Under the pieces are notes generated by a model, which was not told the origin of the DNA, did no database searches, and worked only from the letters and a program-made list of their open reading frames with translations. Below, one piece after another: positions 55,662 to 64,000 of a stretch of DNA of 64,000 nucleotides; position 1 is the stretch's first letter; every line of letters begins with the position of its first letter. The stretch covers positions 1 to 64,000 of the forward strand of contig NZ_WOVL01000026.1 of NCBI RefSeq assembly GCF_009737085.1. Reading direction: 5' to 3'. This stretch comes from Paenibacillus sp. NEAU-GSW1. Its GTDB lineage: Bacteria; Bacillota; Bacilli; Paenibacillales; Paenibacillaceae. Both the position numbers and the translations under genes were made by a program.

Positions 55662-56711
55662 ATGAGCGAACAGCTGGAGCTATTTGATGTCACGATCATC
55701 GGCGGAGGTCCCGCAGGCATGTACACCGCTTTCTACAGCGGGATGAGGGATTTGAAGACGAAGCTGATTGAAGCGAGCGACGAGCTTGGCGGCCGCGTTC
55801 TGATTTATCCCGAGAAGATGATCTGGGACGTCGGCGGCCTGACGCCTACGCTGGGCAGCAGACTGATCGAGCAACTGGTTCAGCAGGCCAAAACGTTCGA
55901 TCCGACGATTGTGCTTGGCCAATACATTACTTCTTATGAACGTCAGCCCGACAATACGTTCATTCTGACATCGGCTGCGGGTGAGCGTCACTGGACGCGC
56001 ACGGTGGTGCTGGCTATTGGCTATGGTATCCTCCAATTAGCCAAGCTGGAAATTGAGGGCGCCGACCGATTCGAGGTCAGCAATTTGCACTATACGGTTC
56101 AGGAATTGGAGATTTTCCGGGGCAAAAGAGTGCTCATCTCCGGCGGCGGCGACTCCGCTGTCGACTGGGCTAACGCGATTGAACCGCTTGCAACAGAATT
56201 AACCGTTGTCCACCGCCGCGACCAATTCGGCGGTCATGAGCGAAATGTGGCCAAGATGAAAGCTTCCTCGGCCAATGTGCTTACGCCATACGCCGTCGAG
56301 TCGCTTCACAGCAGCAACGGCGCTGATATCGACAAAGTGGCGATCTGTCATACGGAATCAGGGGAGCAGCAAACCATCGAAGTTGATGCGGTCATCGTCA
56401 ATCACGGACTCCGCTATAACTTCGGGCCGATTAAAGAATGGGGACTCGATATGGGCGACTGGAACGCGAACGTGTCCAGCAAGATGGAAACGAATATTCC
56501 AGGCATTTTTGCAGCAGGCGATTTCGTCAAGCATGACAGCAAGATTCACTTGATCGCAGGCACGTTCCCCGACGCGGTTAACGCGCTCAACAGCGCCAAG
56601 CTGTACATTGATCCTGCGGCCGATAAGGTCGCTTATGTTTCCTCCCACAATGCGAAATTTAAAGAAAAGAATCGTCAGCTTGGCGTCGCAGTAGACGATA
56701 GCGAACATTAA
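55662..56711 (+). CDS. Ferredoxin/flavodoxin--NADP+ reductase, thioredoxin-reductase-like
   Basis: A 349-residue FAD/NADPH enzyme of the YumC type: FAD motif [16 protein letters not shown] (12-27), NADP motif [13 protein letters not shown], and the FAD end motif [28 protein letters not shown]. The CxxC of thioredoxin reductases is absent. It supplies electrons to ferredoxin or flavodoxin. Under a Fur-box promoter, fitting a role in iron-limited growth. GGAG ribosome site upstream. Confidence 0.93.
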   Translation: MSEQLELFDVTIIGGGPAGMYTAFYSGMRDLKTKLIEASDELGGRVLIYPEKMIWDVGGLTPTLGSRLIEQLVQQAKTFDPTIVLGQYITSYERQPDNTFILTSAAGERHWTRTVVLAIGYGILQLAKLEIEGADRFEVSNLHYTVQELEIFRGKRVLISGGGDSAVDWANAIEPLATELTVVHRRDQFGGHERNVAKMKASSANVLTPYAVESLHSSNGADIDKVAICHTESGEQQTIEVDAVIVNHGLRYNFGPIKEWGLDMGDWNANVSSKMETNIPGIFAAGDFVKHDSKIHLIAGTFPDAVNALNSAKLYIDPAADKVAYVSSHNAKFKEKNRQLGVAVDDSEH

Positions 56712-56737
56712 CGGGCAGAGGATGCCTTCATCGCATA

Positions 56738-56765
56738 AAACCGTGCATAATCGCACGGTTTTTTT
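56738..56765 (+). terminator. Intrinsic terminator
   Basis: AAACCGTGC and GCACGGTTT stem, loop ATAATC, tail TTTTTTT. Confidence 0.9.
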
Positions 56766-56869
56766 ATCGACTTAATAACTTTCACCAAGAGAGAGAGAAT
56801 TGCTGAACTCGGGGTCATGCTGCCAAAGCCGTTATAGATAGCTTTAGGGCAACCCCTGCCGTATTTGTT

Positions 56870-57664
56870 CTATAAGCTGTATGGCAAACTATCCTTCCCA
56901 TAAAGAGGCTGCGGCGCCGGATATGCCCGAATCCCTTTTAGCTGATCCAACGATCGGTTGACATGTCTCTTATAATCGCCGGTTCGGATAAGCAGCCTCT
57001 TCTTAGACCCGAGCAACCTTTGATCGCTAATTTTCCACGTATGCGAATATCGGTTGGCCCGGCGAATCGCCGCAAAATTATAAGGCGATGTCGTAAATAC
57101 TCGAAAACCTTTGCGAACAGACGCCGATACAAAACGGACGTCCGTACCTTGCCGCACCTGCGTCGAAAACTTCACCTTATTGAACACGCGGCGATGAAAC
57201 ATAATGGTTGCTCCGGCGATTTTCCGGCATCGGCTGTAAGGGCGGATCGGCATTTGGCGCAGGAGAAGCAACGAACGGTGCGGCATATAGAAAAAACAGG
57301 TTCGTTTGCCCACCATATCCGCTTTCACCTTCCGGAACAACGCCATCGCCTCCGGAATATAGCTCGGCGCATAATAATCGTCGTCGTCAAATTTGGCGAT
57401 ATACGTATATTGCGCGCGTGCCGCCGCAAAATTCAAGCACGCTCCGAGATTTTTCGATTGGGGCTGGCGCAGTATTCTAACGCCCGGATATTGCTGCGCC
57501 AGTTGCAAATAAGGTTCGATACTGATTTTGTTGCGGTTAAGAACGATAATTAATTCTTTTTTCACCCATTTTTGACGTGCGTAGTTTTGAAAAATCTGTT
57601 GCATAAACTGTGGACGAATTGTCGAGGTAATGATGGTGACGCCTGGAACGGCATTATAATCCAC
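56870..57664 (-). CDS. Family 2 glycosyltransferase
   Basis: A 264-residue GT-A protein: VTIITSTIRP start, QSKNLGACLNFAAARAQYTYIAKFDDDDYY with the DxD metal site, and HRRVFNKVKF. Basic C-terminus (GSKKRLLIRTGDYKRHVNRSLDQ). No membrane helix. GTG start with AGGAG/GGGG upstream. Divergent from the nucleotide-sugar dehydrogenase gene, so both may serve a surface or spore-coat polysaccharide; that is inference. Confidence 0.88.
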   Translation of the reverse strand: MDYNAVPGVTIITSTIRPQFMQQIFQNYARQKWVKKELIIVLNRNKISIEPYLQLAQQYPGVRILRQPQSKNLGACLNFAAARAQYTYIAKFDDDDYYAPSYIPEAMALFRKVKADMVGKRTCFFYMPHRSLLLLRQMPIRPYSRCRKIAGATIMFHRRVFNKVKFSTQVRQGTDVRFVSASVRKGFRVFTTSPYNFAAIRRANRYSHTWKISDQRLLGSKKRLLIRTGDYKRHVNRSLDQLKGIRAYPAPQPLYGKDSLPYSL

Positions 57665-57799
57665 CGTGTTTCCCCTCTCCTTTTTCGAGAAAATAGACTT
57701 TCCATATGAGTCAAATATCGTGCCGCACAGTCTGTCTTATTAATATTTTAATAGAATAGCAGAAGTCGATTGAGAGGAAGAAAGGGGCTGATTGAAACC

Positions 57800-59149
57800 A
57801 TGAATGAAGCAACTGCCATAAGCTCCGCCGCAAACAGTCCCCGCGCGGAAAAAAGCAAGGTCGGCATTATCGGCCTTGGCTTTGTCGGACTGCCGTTAGC
57901 TATGGCTTTCGTCAAAAAAGGATTTACGGTCGTCGGCGTAGACCTGGATCCGTCAAAAATAAACGCCATCAATGAAGGAAAAAGCTATATTCAAGACATC
58001 GCGGACGGCGTGCTCGACGCTGCGGGAGAGTCGGGCAGATGGAGCGTATCGACGGAATATACCGCGCTGCTCGGTTCCGACGCAATTGTAATATGCTTGC
58101 CGACCCCGCTATCCGCGAGCCATGGCCCCGATTTGTCTTATTTGACAGATGCGTGCCATCGGCTTTACCCGCTGCTGCAGCCCGGACAATTGGTAATCGT
58201 GGAAAGCTCCACTTATCCCGGAACGACAAGAGAGGTCGTTAAGCCGCTGCTGGAAAAAGGCGGGCTGCGCGCTGGCGAAGATTTGTATATCGCCTACTCG
58301 CCCGAACGAATCGATCCGGGCAACCGCAACGCCAGTCTGCTGAGCATTCCGAAGGTGGTCAGCGGCGTGACGGCACAATGCCTGGCGCATGTGCAGCAGC
58401 TTTACGAGCAGCTATTCGACAAAGTCGTCGCCGTTTCATCGACGGAAGCAGCCGAAACGACCAAGCTGCTGGAGAACAGCTACCGGTTCATCAATATTGC
58501 ATTCATTAATGAATTTACGGAAATATGCGAGAAGCTGAGCCTAAATGTCTGGGAGGTTATCGAGGCCGCGTCGTCTAAGCCTTACGGCTTTAGCCCGTTT
58601 TATCCCGGCCCCGGCATCGGCGGACATTGCATCCCGATCGACCCGTTGTATTTGCAATGGAAGGCCGAACAATTCGGAGCGTCGAGCCAGTTCATCAAGC
58701 TGGCGCAGCAGCTGAACGACGCGTTGCCGGCATCGATTGTCAATCGGTTGGAAAAGCTTCTGCCTGCGGACCGTCCGCTGGCAGGCGCCCGTATTTTCGT
58801 CTATGGCATCACCTATAAAAAAGATATTGGCGATGCCCGGGAGTCGGCCGCTCTCGCTATCGTTCACGAGCTGCTGGGGCGAGGCGCAATCGTGATTTAT
58901 CATGACCCCTGCGCGCCGTCCGTCCGCTTAAATGACCGAACCTGGATGCACAGCGTCGAGCTTACGGAAGAGGAGCTCGAACAAGCCGATTGCGTACTCA
59001 TTGGCACGGATCATTCCGTCATGCCTGCAGATTTTATTGCCTCGCACAGCCGTCTTATTTTCGATACCCGATACGCGTTTAAACAACTCGCTTCGTCCAA
59101 AGCGCGCATCGTGCGGCTGGGTGACAATACTAATACTGCCGCCCAATAA
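57800..59149 (+). CDS. Nucleotide-sugar (UDP-GlcNAc/ManNAc type) 6-dehydrogenase
   Basis: A 449-residue UDP-glucose/GDP-mannose dehydrogenase family enzyme: VGIIGLGFVGLPLAMAF Rossmann motif (about 19-35), STYPGTT, ENSYRFINIAFINEF, catalytic C277 in GPGIGGHCIPIDP, and the C-terminal GITYKKDIGDARESAA. The GHCIPIDP sequence favours WecC/TviB-type enzymes acting on amino sugars over UDP-glucose dehydrogenase. Start at 57800 is preferred though AAAGGGG is rather distant. Confidence 0.9.
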   Translation: MNEATAISSAANSPRAEKSKVGIIGLGFVGLPLAMAFVKKGFTVVGVDLDPSKINAINEGKSYIQDIADGVLDAAGESGRWSVSTEYTALLGSDAIVICLPTPLSASHGPDLSYLTDACHRLYPLLQPGQLVIVESSTYPGTTREVVKPLLEKGGLRAGEDLYIAYSPERIDPGNRNASLLSIPKVVSGVTAQCLAHVQQLYEQLFDKVVAVSSTEAAETTKLLENSYRFINIAFINEFTEICEKLSLNVWEVIEAASSKPYGFSPFYPGPGIGGHCIPIDPLYLQWKAEQFGASSQFIKLAQQLNDALPASIVNRLEKLLPADRPLAGARIFVYGITYKKDIGDARESAALAIVHELLGRGAIVIYHDPCAPSVRLNDRTWMHSVELTEEELEQADCVLIGTDHSVMPADFIASHSRLIFDTRYAFKQLASSKARIVRLGDNTNTAAQ

Positions 59150-59189
59150 GTTTACGTTCAATATATGTCGCATTCACCGGACAACGTGC

Positions 59190-59648
59190 CTAGCGGACGA
59201 TAAATTCCACTCGTGTACCGTCTGGAAACTCATCGAGCTTATTGCTCACCCAAGCCCCTGCTCCCCGGTTGTCCGATGGCGTTATGTATTCAATATCGGC
59301 GCCTTCTCCGCCCTCCGCGCACATGGCCATCGGCCATTCGTCGCGATCATAACCTTTTTTAGTCGGGACATCCTTTAACGAATCCTTACGGTTCTCCTCT
59401 GCTCCGTCGCGGTCAATCGTACAAACTTGCGGTTCGCCTGCGGCGATCGCATCTTCAATATGCTTCGCTGTCTCCGGGTAACGATCCGCCGGAAAATACA
59501 ACTTGTAATCGACGTCTTCACTCGCAGTCGCTTCCGGCTTCGAGACTCCCGTTACGTCAACCGTCTCCAAATTCAGCTTCGGTAAAATAACGGCCAAAAC
59601 AATCAAGATGGTTACCGCTGCTAACAAATGGATTCCTTTTTTCATCAT
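59190..59648 (-). CDS. NucA/NucB-type DNase, secreted
   Basis: A 152-residue protein: signal anchor (1-25), then the NucA/NucB domain with [27 protein letters not shown] (catalytic Asp/Glu pair), [25 protein letters not shown]. NucB degrades DNA during sporulation and in biofilms. Ribosome site AGGAGG 9 nt before 59648. Lies downstream of the RpiR gene in the same direction. Confidence 0.92.
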   Translation of the reverse strand: MMKKGIHLLAAVTILIVLAVILPKLNLETVDVTGVSKPEATASEDVDYKLYFPADRYPETAKHIEDAIAAGEPQVCTIDRDGAEENRKDSLKDVPTKKGYDRDEWPMAMCAEGGEGADIEYITPSDNRGAGAWVSNKLDEFPDGTRVEFIVR

Positions 59649-59679
59649 GATGCAATTCCTCCTGTTGATCTAAGCCGCT

Positions 59680-60525
59680 TTACTTGGGAAGCAGCGCGGC
59701 ATATTGCCGGCGAAGCCGCTGAAGCTTTTCCAGTTGATCTAGCGCCTGCCCGCCGCCAAGCTTTGTTACTCCGACTGCCAGCGCTTCTGCGAGCGCGATT
59801 GGCGCGGTCATGGAATGAAAGCCGTGGGCGGCGCCGCGATCGATTTGCAGAACGATATCGCTCTCTGCCAGCATATCCGATACAAGGAGATCCGTCACCA
59901 ATACGGTTGTATAACCAGCTTGATCGCTATGCTCGAGCAGTACGGTTAATTCAGGCGAGCGCTTGACGAAGCCGAATAGGAGCACCGTATCTCCTGCGCC
60001 CGCATGAGCCAGCGTCTCCAGCAGCTGCCTGCCGCTTCCCGCCATTACGATCACTCGCTTGCCAATCCGCCCCAGCCGGAAGCTTAACAGCTCCGACACA
60101 CAGGCCGACGCGCCTGTTCCGTATACATAGATCGTATCTGCTTTATACAGCGACTTCACCGCGCTCGAAAAATGGCTGCGGTCGATTCGTTCCGCCGATA
60201 CCGTCAAATTTGTTGCGGCTATTTCCGTAATTTCCGCTATCACATCGGCTTCTTCGGCATCCACCTTGCTAAGGATATGCTTCATTTTGCCCGCCGGAGT
60301 TTCCTGCTCGCTTTCCTGCAAATGCTTTTTGAACGCTTTTAAGTTGTCAAAGCCGATTGCTGCCCAAAACCGGGATACCGTTGCGGTGCTTACGCCCACC
60401 GCCTTTGCAATGTCCTCCTCCGTGGAAAAAGGAATCTGCTGCAGCGCTCCCGCTACATAATTGGCGATTGCCTGCTGGCTTTTGGACATTCCCTCTGCAT
60501 TCAGATCAAGTCGAATAGACGCCAT
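59680..60525 (-). CDS. MurR/RpiR family transcriptional regulator
   Basis: A 281-residue regulator with an N-terminal HTH_6 domain (MSKSQQAIANYVAGALQQIPFSTEEDIAKAVGVSTATVSRFWAAIGF) and a C-terminal SIS sugar-phosphate domain (YVYGTGASACVSELLSFRLGRIGKRVIVMAGSG). A ligand such as a phospho-amino sugar is usual for the family. An ATGAAA-N6-TTTCAT palindrome covers its own -35. Divergent from the ECF transporter operon, a likely target. Confidence 0.92.
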   Translation of the reverse strand: MASIRLDLNAEGMSKSQQAIANYVAGALQQIPFSTEEDIAKAVGVSTATVSRFWAAIGFDNLKAFKKHLQESEQETPAGKMKHILSKVDAEEADVIAEITEIAATNLTVSAERIDRSHFSSAVKSLYKADTIYVYGTGASACVSELLSFRLGRIGKRVIVMAGSGRQLLETLAHAGAGDTVLLFGFVKRSPELTVLLEHSDQAGYTTVLVTDLLVSDMLAESDIVLQIDRGAAHGFHSMTAPIALAEALAVGVTKLGGGQALDQLEKLQRLRRQYAALLPK

Positions 60526-60569
60526 CGTATGTTCTGCCACTCCTTCGATTCGGTATCGTTTATGCCGTC

Positions 60570-60610
60570 ATTATAGCTACTTTTGCAATGTAATGAAAGT
60601 TTTATTTCAT
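60570..60610 (-). promoter_or_regulatory. rpiR promoter and operator
   Basis: Minus-strand TTTCAT (60593-60598) and TATAAT (60570-60575), 17-nt spacer. ATGAAA-GTTTTA-TTTCAT (60593-60610) resembles RpiR/MurR operators and covers the -35. Confidence 0.65.
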
Positions 60611-60758
60611 AAATTAATGTTGTGATAATTATTTTACACAAACTAAACATGGGACTGACGTTCCGTTAACAATGTTTCCTTATATTGTGGAAGAAGCACA
60701 GCTTTCGATGCTTTCGAAGCGAATAATGCTTCCCAAAACTTTTTAGGAGGAAAAAGGA

Positions 60759-61637
60759 ATGGTCTCTGCGTTAAAACGCCGGTATGAGTTAACCCAATCT
60801 CAAAAGCTGATGGTGTTCATTCTGTCGATGTCGCTTTACGGCATCTCCAACATGTTTTCGGAGCTTATCCCCGAGCTGAAGCTTGGCCCCATCGAATTGA
60901 AAGTCGAGTATTTCGCATTTATTCCGCTTACGCTCTGCGTGCTGTTCCATCCGCTTTATGCCGCGATCGGCGCGTCTTTCGGCGAGGTCATCTTCGGCGA
61001 GCTGCTGCTCGGCCAATTCGGCGGGTTAGGCGAGCTGGAGAAATTCATCGAATTCTCGCTTGCGATGTACATAGGCGGTTTGCTTGTAAGCGATCCGCGC
61101 AACCGAAAGCAGCTGGCGCTCGCATCTTTTACCGCCGTGGGCATAGACCAGCTGTTAAGCGCCATCGTCGACATCGCCAAGGTTGGCTTTGGCATTGAAG
61201 AATTGGAGGCGGTGCCCGGCATTCCAGAGAGTATCGTGCTGATCGAAGGCTTAAGCTTCCTAAATGCAATGGTCATTACCGGCATCTTCTTCACCTTGCT
61301 GCCTACGCTGTATCTGGTGCCGCGCCTTTACGGCAAAATCGAGCCGCTGCTTGGCTTGAAGCCGCGCGACAGCCGCATCAAAGCATCCTTCAGCCAGTTG
61401 ATGACGCCGCGCCTGCTGATCGTATCCATCCTCTTCGTATTTATCGGCATGGCTGGCGAGTTTTTATCCGAATCGGATATTAACTTTGCCGTGTGGGAGC
61501 CAGAGTTTCTCGAGCAATACGGCAGCGGCTTTATGTGGGTGAGCGTTGGCGCAGCTTTGCTGGTGCTGATCATAACGATTTTGGCAGCCGTTCGCAAGCG
61601 CACGATGGCTAAATCTGTGGAGGATGCGAAGCTTTGA
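60759..61637 (+). CDS. Putative ECF transporter substrate-binding (S) component
   Basis: A 292-residue protein with about seven hydrophobic helices: LMVFILSMSLYGISNMFSELIP, YFAFIPLTLCVLFHPLYAAIGASFGEVIFGELL (typical S-component helix 2-3 region), then further helices and a longer C-terminal part than most S components. GGAGG upstream. It starts the unit with a fused ECF ATPase and EcfT, which supports the call. Substrate unknown. Confidence 0.8.
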   Translation: MVSALKRRYELTQSQKLMVFILSMSLYGISNMFSELIPELKLGPIELKVEYFAFIPLTLCVLFHPLYAAIGASFGEVIFGELLLGQFGGLGELEKFIEFSLAMYIGGLLVSDPRNRKQLALASFTAVGIDQLLSAIVDIAKVGFGIEELEAVPGIPESIVLIEGLSFLNAMVITGIFFTLLPTLYLVPRLYGKIEPLLGLKPRDSRIKASFSQLMTPRLLIVSILFVFIGMAGEFLSESDINFAVWEPEFLEQYGSGFMWVSVGAALLVLIITILAAVRKRTMAKSVEDAKL

Positions 61638-63532
61638 GAACAGCTACTCCTGCCATAGCGGCTTCGGCTCATATGAATGTAAAACCTAATCAGTCAGCCG
61701 ATGCGATCATACAGCTCACCGACGTTAGCTTCACCTATCCCGGAGCGGAGTCGCCTTCGCTCCACGGCGTTAACTTGACGATTCAAGCCGGCGAATTAAT
61801 CGCCATCGCCGGTACGAACGGCAGCGGCAAATCGACGCTCTGCAAATGTTTAAACGGACTCATTCCAAACTATTATGTAGGCGATCTTACAGGCGCTATC
61901 ACGGTTGCCGGATTAAAGGCCGCAGATGAAACGGTCGCCTCCTTATCGCGCAAGACGGCCTACGTGTTTCAGGATTTTGAAAATCAGCTCGTTCGTCCGA
62001 CTGTCTACGACGAAGCTTGCTTTGCGCCGCTTAATTACGGCTATCCCGATTACCGCGAACGCGGTGCTCGCGCGCTGGGCATGCTCGGCATCGAGCATTT
62101 GAAGGAGCAGTGGATCTGGCAATTAAGCGGCGGGCAGAAGCATTTGACCGCACTGGCTGGCGCCCTGTCGCTGGACCCCGACATCATTATCGTCGACGAG
62201 CCGGTCGCCCAGCTTGACCCGTATCATGCACGGCTTATCTATGAAAAGCTCAAGCTGCTGAACGAGCAGCATGGCAAAACCATTATCGTCATTGAGCATC
62301 ATACCGAGTTTATTGCCGATTACTGCAGCCGTGTCGTGCTGATGGATCGAGGAACGGTGCGCTGGATTAAACCGACTCAAGAGGCGCTTTCGTCGGTGGA
62401 GGAGCTCGAATCGCTCCACATTTTGCCGCCGCAGGTGACGCTCGCCGCTAGAGGCTGCATGACCGGCGTGCAGGGCGTGGGCATGGGGGCAGGCGGCAAC
62501 AGCAGCGGCGGCTCGACGCTGCTGTTGCCCGTCACGATGGAGGACGCTCGCCGTCATTTCAACGGATTAGAGACGGCCGGGCTCGACGGCATCTGGACGG
62601 GATCGCAGGAAGTGATCCCGGAAGAGGAGAGCAGCGCAGATGCCGCTCCCGCTTCCAACGAAGCGACGATTACGTTCAGCAACGTTTCATACGGCTACAA
62701 AACGATTGCCCGCACGCTCCATCCGGTGCTGCGAAACATCGACGTGACGCTGCGCGAAGGCGACCGGATCGCGCTCGTCGGCAATAACGGCGCTGGCAAG
62801 TCGACGCTGCTAAAGCTCATTTCCGGCATACGTCAGCCTAACGAAGGCGACCTTCGCGTATGCGGCATGAGCACGAGCCGGACTTCGCCGGAGCAGCTGT
62901 CCGATTCGGTTTCTTACATTTATCAAAACCCGGAGGAAATGTTTATCGAGGACTCCGTCCGCAAGGACATCGAATATTTCCTGCGGGCGAGAAAGGTTCC
63001 CGACTTTGGTCCTTTCGTCGATGAGATCATCGAACGGCTGCGCTTAAAGGAGCTGGAGCACCGCGACGGCCGCTTGCTGAGCGGCGGCCAGCAGCGGCGG
63101 GCGACGCTCGCGATCGGATTGGCGATGCGTCCGACCGTTATGCTGCTCGATGAGCCGACTGCCAGTTTGGACGCATCCAGCCGCCGCGAGATGACTGCTA
63201 TGCTGACGCAGCTGAAGGACCGCGTGCGTACCGTCATCATCGCAACTCACGATATGCAGCTTGTAGCGGAATGGGCTAACCGGGTCATTGTAATGCACAA
63301 TGGCCAAATCGCGCTCGATACCGATGTGCGCAATTTATTTTCACGCGTTGCCTTGCTTGAGCAGACCGGTCTCGTTGCGCCGCAAATTACGCAGTTAAGC
63401 GTTCAGCTGGGCATGCAGCCGCCTTGCCTGTCCGTTGATGAATTTATTACCCGTGCACTGCGCCCGCTATGGCTCGCACGCAAGAAGGGAGCAGCTGCTC
63501 ATGGAAGCGATGAAGCAAACCATTCTCGATAA
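61634..63532 (+). CDS. ECF transporter ATPase, two fused ABC domains
   Basis: A 632-residue protein joining two ABC ATPases. Domain 1 (about 25-270): Walker A at 60-68 (GTNGSGKST), signature LSGGQK, Walker B IIIVDEP, His switch EHH. Domain 2 (about 345-590): GNNGAGKST, LSGGQQ, VMLLDEPTASLD, ATHD. A Gly/Ser-rich linker lies between. It plays the role of EcfA1-EcfA2. TTG start overlaps the S gene by 4 nt; overlaps ecfT by 32 nt. Confidence 0.92.
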   Translation: MRTATPAIAASAHMNVKPNQSADAIIQLTDVSFTYPGAESPSLHGVNLTIQAGELIAIAGTNGSGKSTLCKCLNGLIPNYYVGDLTGAITVAGLKAADETVASLSRKTAYVFQDFENQLVRPTVYDEACFAPLNYGYPDYRERGARALGMLGIEHLKEQWIWQLSGGQKHLTALAGALSLDPDIIIVDEPVAQLDPYHARLIYEKLKLLNEQHGKTIIVIEHHTEFIADYCSRVVLMDRGTVRWIKPTQEALSSVEELESLHILPPQVTLAARGCMTGVQGVGMGAGGNSSGGSTLLLPVTMEDARRHFNGLETAGLDGIWTGSQEVIPEEESSADAAPASNEATITFSNVSYGYKTIARTLHPVLRNIDVTLREGDRIALVGNNGAGKSTLLKLISGIRQPNEGDLRVCGMSTSRTSPEQLSDSVSYIYQNPEEMFIEDSVRKDIEYFLRARKVPDFGPFVDEIIERLRLKELEHRDGRLLSGGQQRRATLAIGLAMRPTVMLLDEPTASLDASSRREMTAMLTQLKDRVRTVIIATHDMQLVAEWANRVIVMHNGQIALDTDVRNLFSRVALLEQTGLVAPQITQLSVQLGMQPPCLSVDEFITRALRPLWLARKKGAAAHGSDEANHSR

Positions 63533-64000
63533 GCTAAGCGTTGAGCAAATCAAGATCGAGCTGATGCGCACGGCCTTCGGCCGTCAGTCGACGCTGTTAT
63601 CCAAGTTCGATCCGCGCATTTTGCTCATCTGGTACTCTTTTTTCGCTGTTGCGCCTTGGTTCATTCATAACAAAGCGGTTCTGCTCGGTCTGCTTGTGCC
63701 CATGATCGTATTGACGCTGTCTTCGAAGGTGAGCCCGCTTGTCCTGATTATTCTCGGCGTCGGCCTCGTCAGCGAAATCGGCTATATTCTCGCCGGCTCG
63801 CTGTTGTTCGGCGGCAGCCTGGACGCCGTATGGCCGATGATGACGCTGACGCTGAAGCTGCTCATCATTTCGCTGTCCAGCATTGCCGTCTTCAACAGTA
63901 TGGACCCGGAAAAGCTGAGTGACGCGCTGCTGTCGCTTGGCATGCCCGGACAATTCAGCTTTGGCGTTTCTTACGGCTACCGGATGCTTCCGATTCTTAT
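63501..64000 (+). CDS. ecfT: ECF transporter transmembrane component EcfT (partial)
   Basis: A frame open from the ATG at 63501 to the window end (166 codons), no stop reached. It shows LSKFDPRILLIWYSFFAVAPWFI (usual EcfT/CbiQ helix 1 start), four or more helices, and the coupling-helix pattern MDPEKLSDALLSLGMPGQFSFGVSYGYRMLPIL, the first of the two A-R/K-G-type signatures. AAGGGAG 9 nt upstream. Last visible gene of the ECF operon. Confidence 0.9.
   Translation, partial: MEAMKQTILDKLSVEQIKIELMRTAFGRQSTLLSKFDPRILLIWYSFFAVAPWFIHNKAVLLGLLVPMIVLTLSSKVSPLVLIILGVGLVSEIGYILAGSLLFGGSLDAVWPMMTLTLKLLIISLSSIAVFNSMDPEKLSDALLSLGMPGQFSFGVSYGYRMLPIL

Overview
The window looks like a chromosome segment of a spore-forming, moderately GC-rich Bacillota, most likely Paenibacillaceae (Paenibacillus or Cohnella type). 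Evidence: sporulation genes (bofA, spo0F, a YhcN-type lipoprotein, a Spo0E-type phosphatase, a NucB-type nuclease), a long SRP RNA with an Alu domain, rho with a Ser-rich tail, an aa3-type quinol oxidase, and gene order matching Bacillus blocks. Genus is inferred from protein and synteny resemblance only.

Layout. 1-5.3 kb (minus strand): 5' end of a 16S rRNA gene with tandem promoters, then bofA-yaaL-recR-ybaB-dnaX, SRP RNA, a sporulation lipoprotein and rpmE. 5.4-17.5 kb (minus): radical SAM protein, rho, murA, spo0F, pyrG, rpoE, argS, ywiB and a DNA glycosylase, with a plus-strand subtilase inserted between rpoE and argS. 17.5-23.7 kb: repeat-bearing spacer, an AT-rich abortive-infection-type gene with an apparent internal deletion, speB-speE and a divergent class A PBP. 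23.8-28.7 kb: quinol oxidase operon qoxABCD and a cyclophilin lipoprotein. 28.7-31.9 kb: two membrane proteins and an ECF sigma/anti-sigma pair. 31.9-33.6 kb: AT-rich, decayed accessory stretch with short palindromes. 33.6-38.9 kb: SDR and ywhD, an M1 peptidase, a membrane protein, and a c-di-AMP riboswitch in front of an NlpC/P60 hydrolase. 39-46 kb: methyltransferase, VOC protein, MFS transporter, GNAT, EAL protein, motA-motB. 46-51 kb: rluF, an oxidoreductase, an orphan PAS histidine kinase, a DnaA-box cluster, tadA, a Spo0E-like protein and tRNA-Arg(CCU). 51-56.8 kb: decayed Nudix-like gene, MarR unit, NarK-type transporter with an elaborate leader RNA, an ECF sigma factor with an NTF2-like tail, and a Fur-box-controlled ferredoxin reductase. 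56.8-64 kb: glycosyltransferase, nucleotide-sugar dehydrogenase, NucB-type nuclease, RpiR regulator and an ECF vitamin-type transporter operon cut by the window end.

How they fit together. DNA replication/repair (dnaX, recR, ybaB), translation (SRP RNA, L31, argS, tadA, rluF, tRNA) and transcription (rpoE, rho) form the core. Sporulation and phosphorelay genes are scattered through it. The most interesting signals are regulatory: (1) the narK leader carries two hexaloop hairpins of the ANTAR type, the second mutually exclusive with an intrinsic terminator, below a GlnR/TnrA-like box; (2) a forespore-type promoter lies inside the rpmE terminator so that only internally started RNA frees the next gene's ribosome site; (3) seven DnaA-box-like sites, six of them close matches, lie in about 105 bp away from any dnaA gene. 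All of these come from reading the sequence and need computational or experimental testing.
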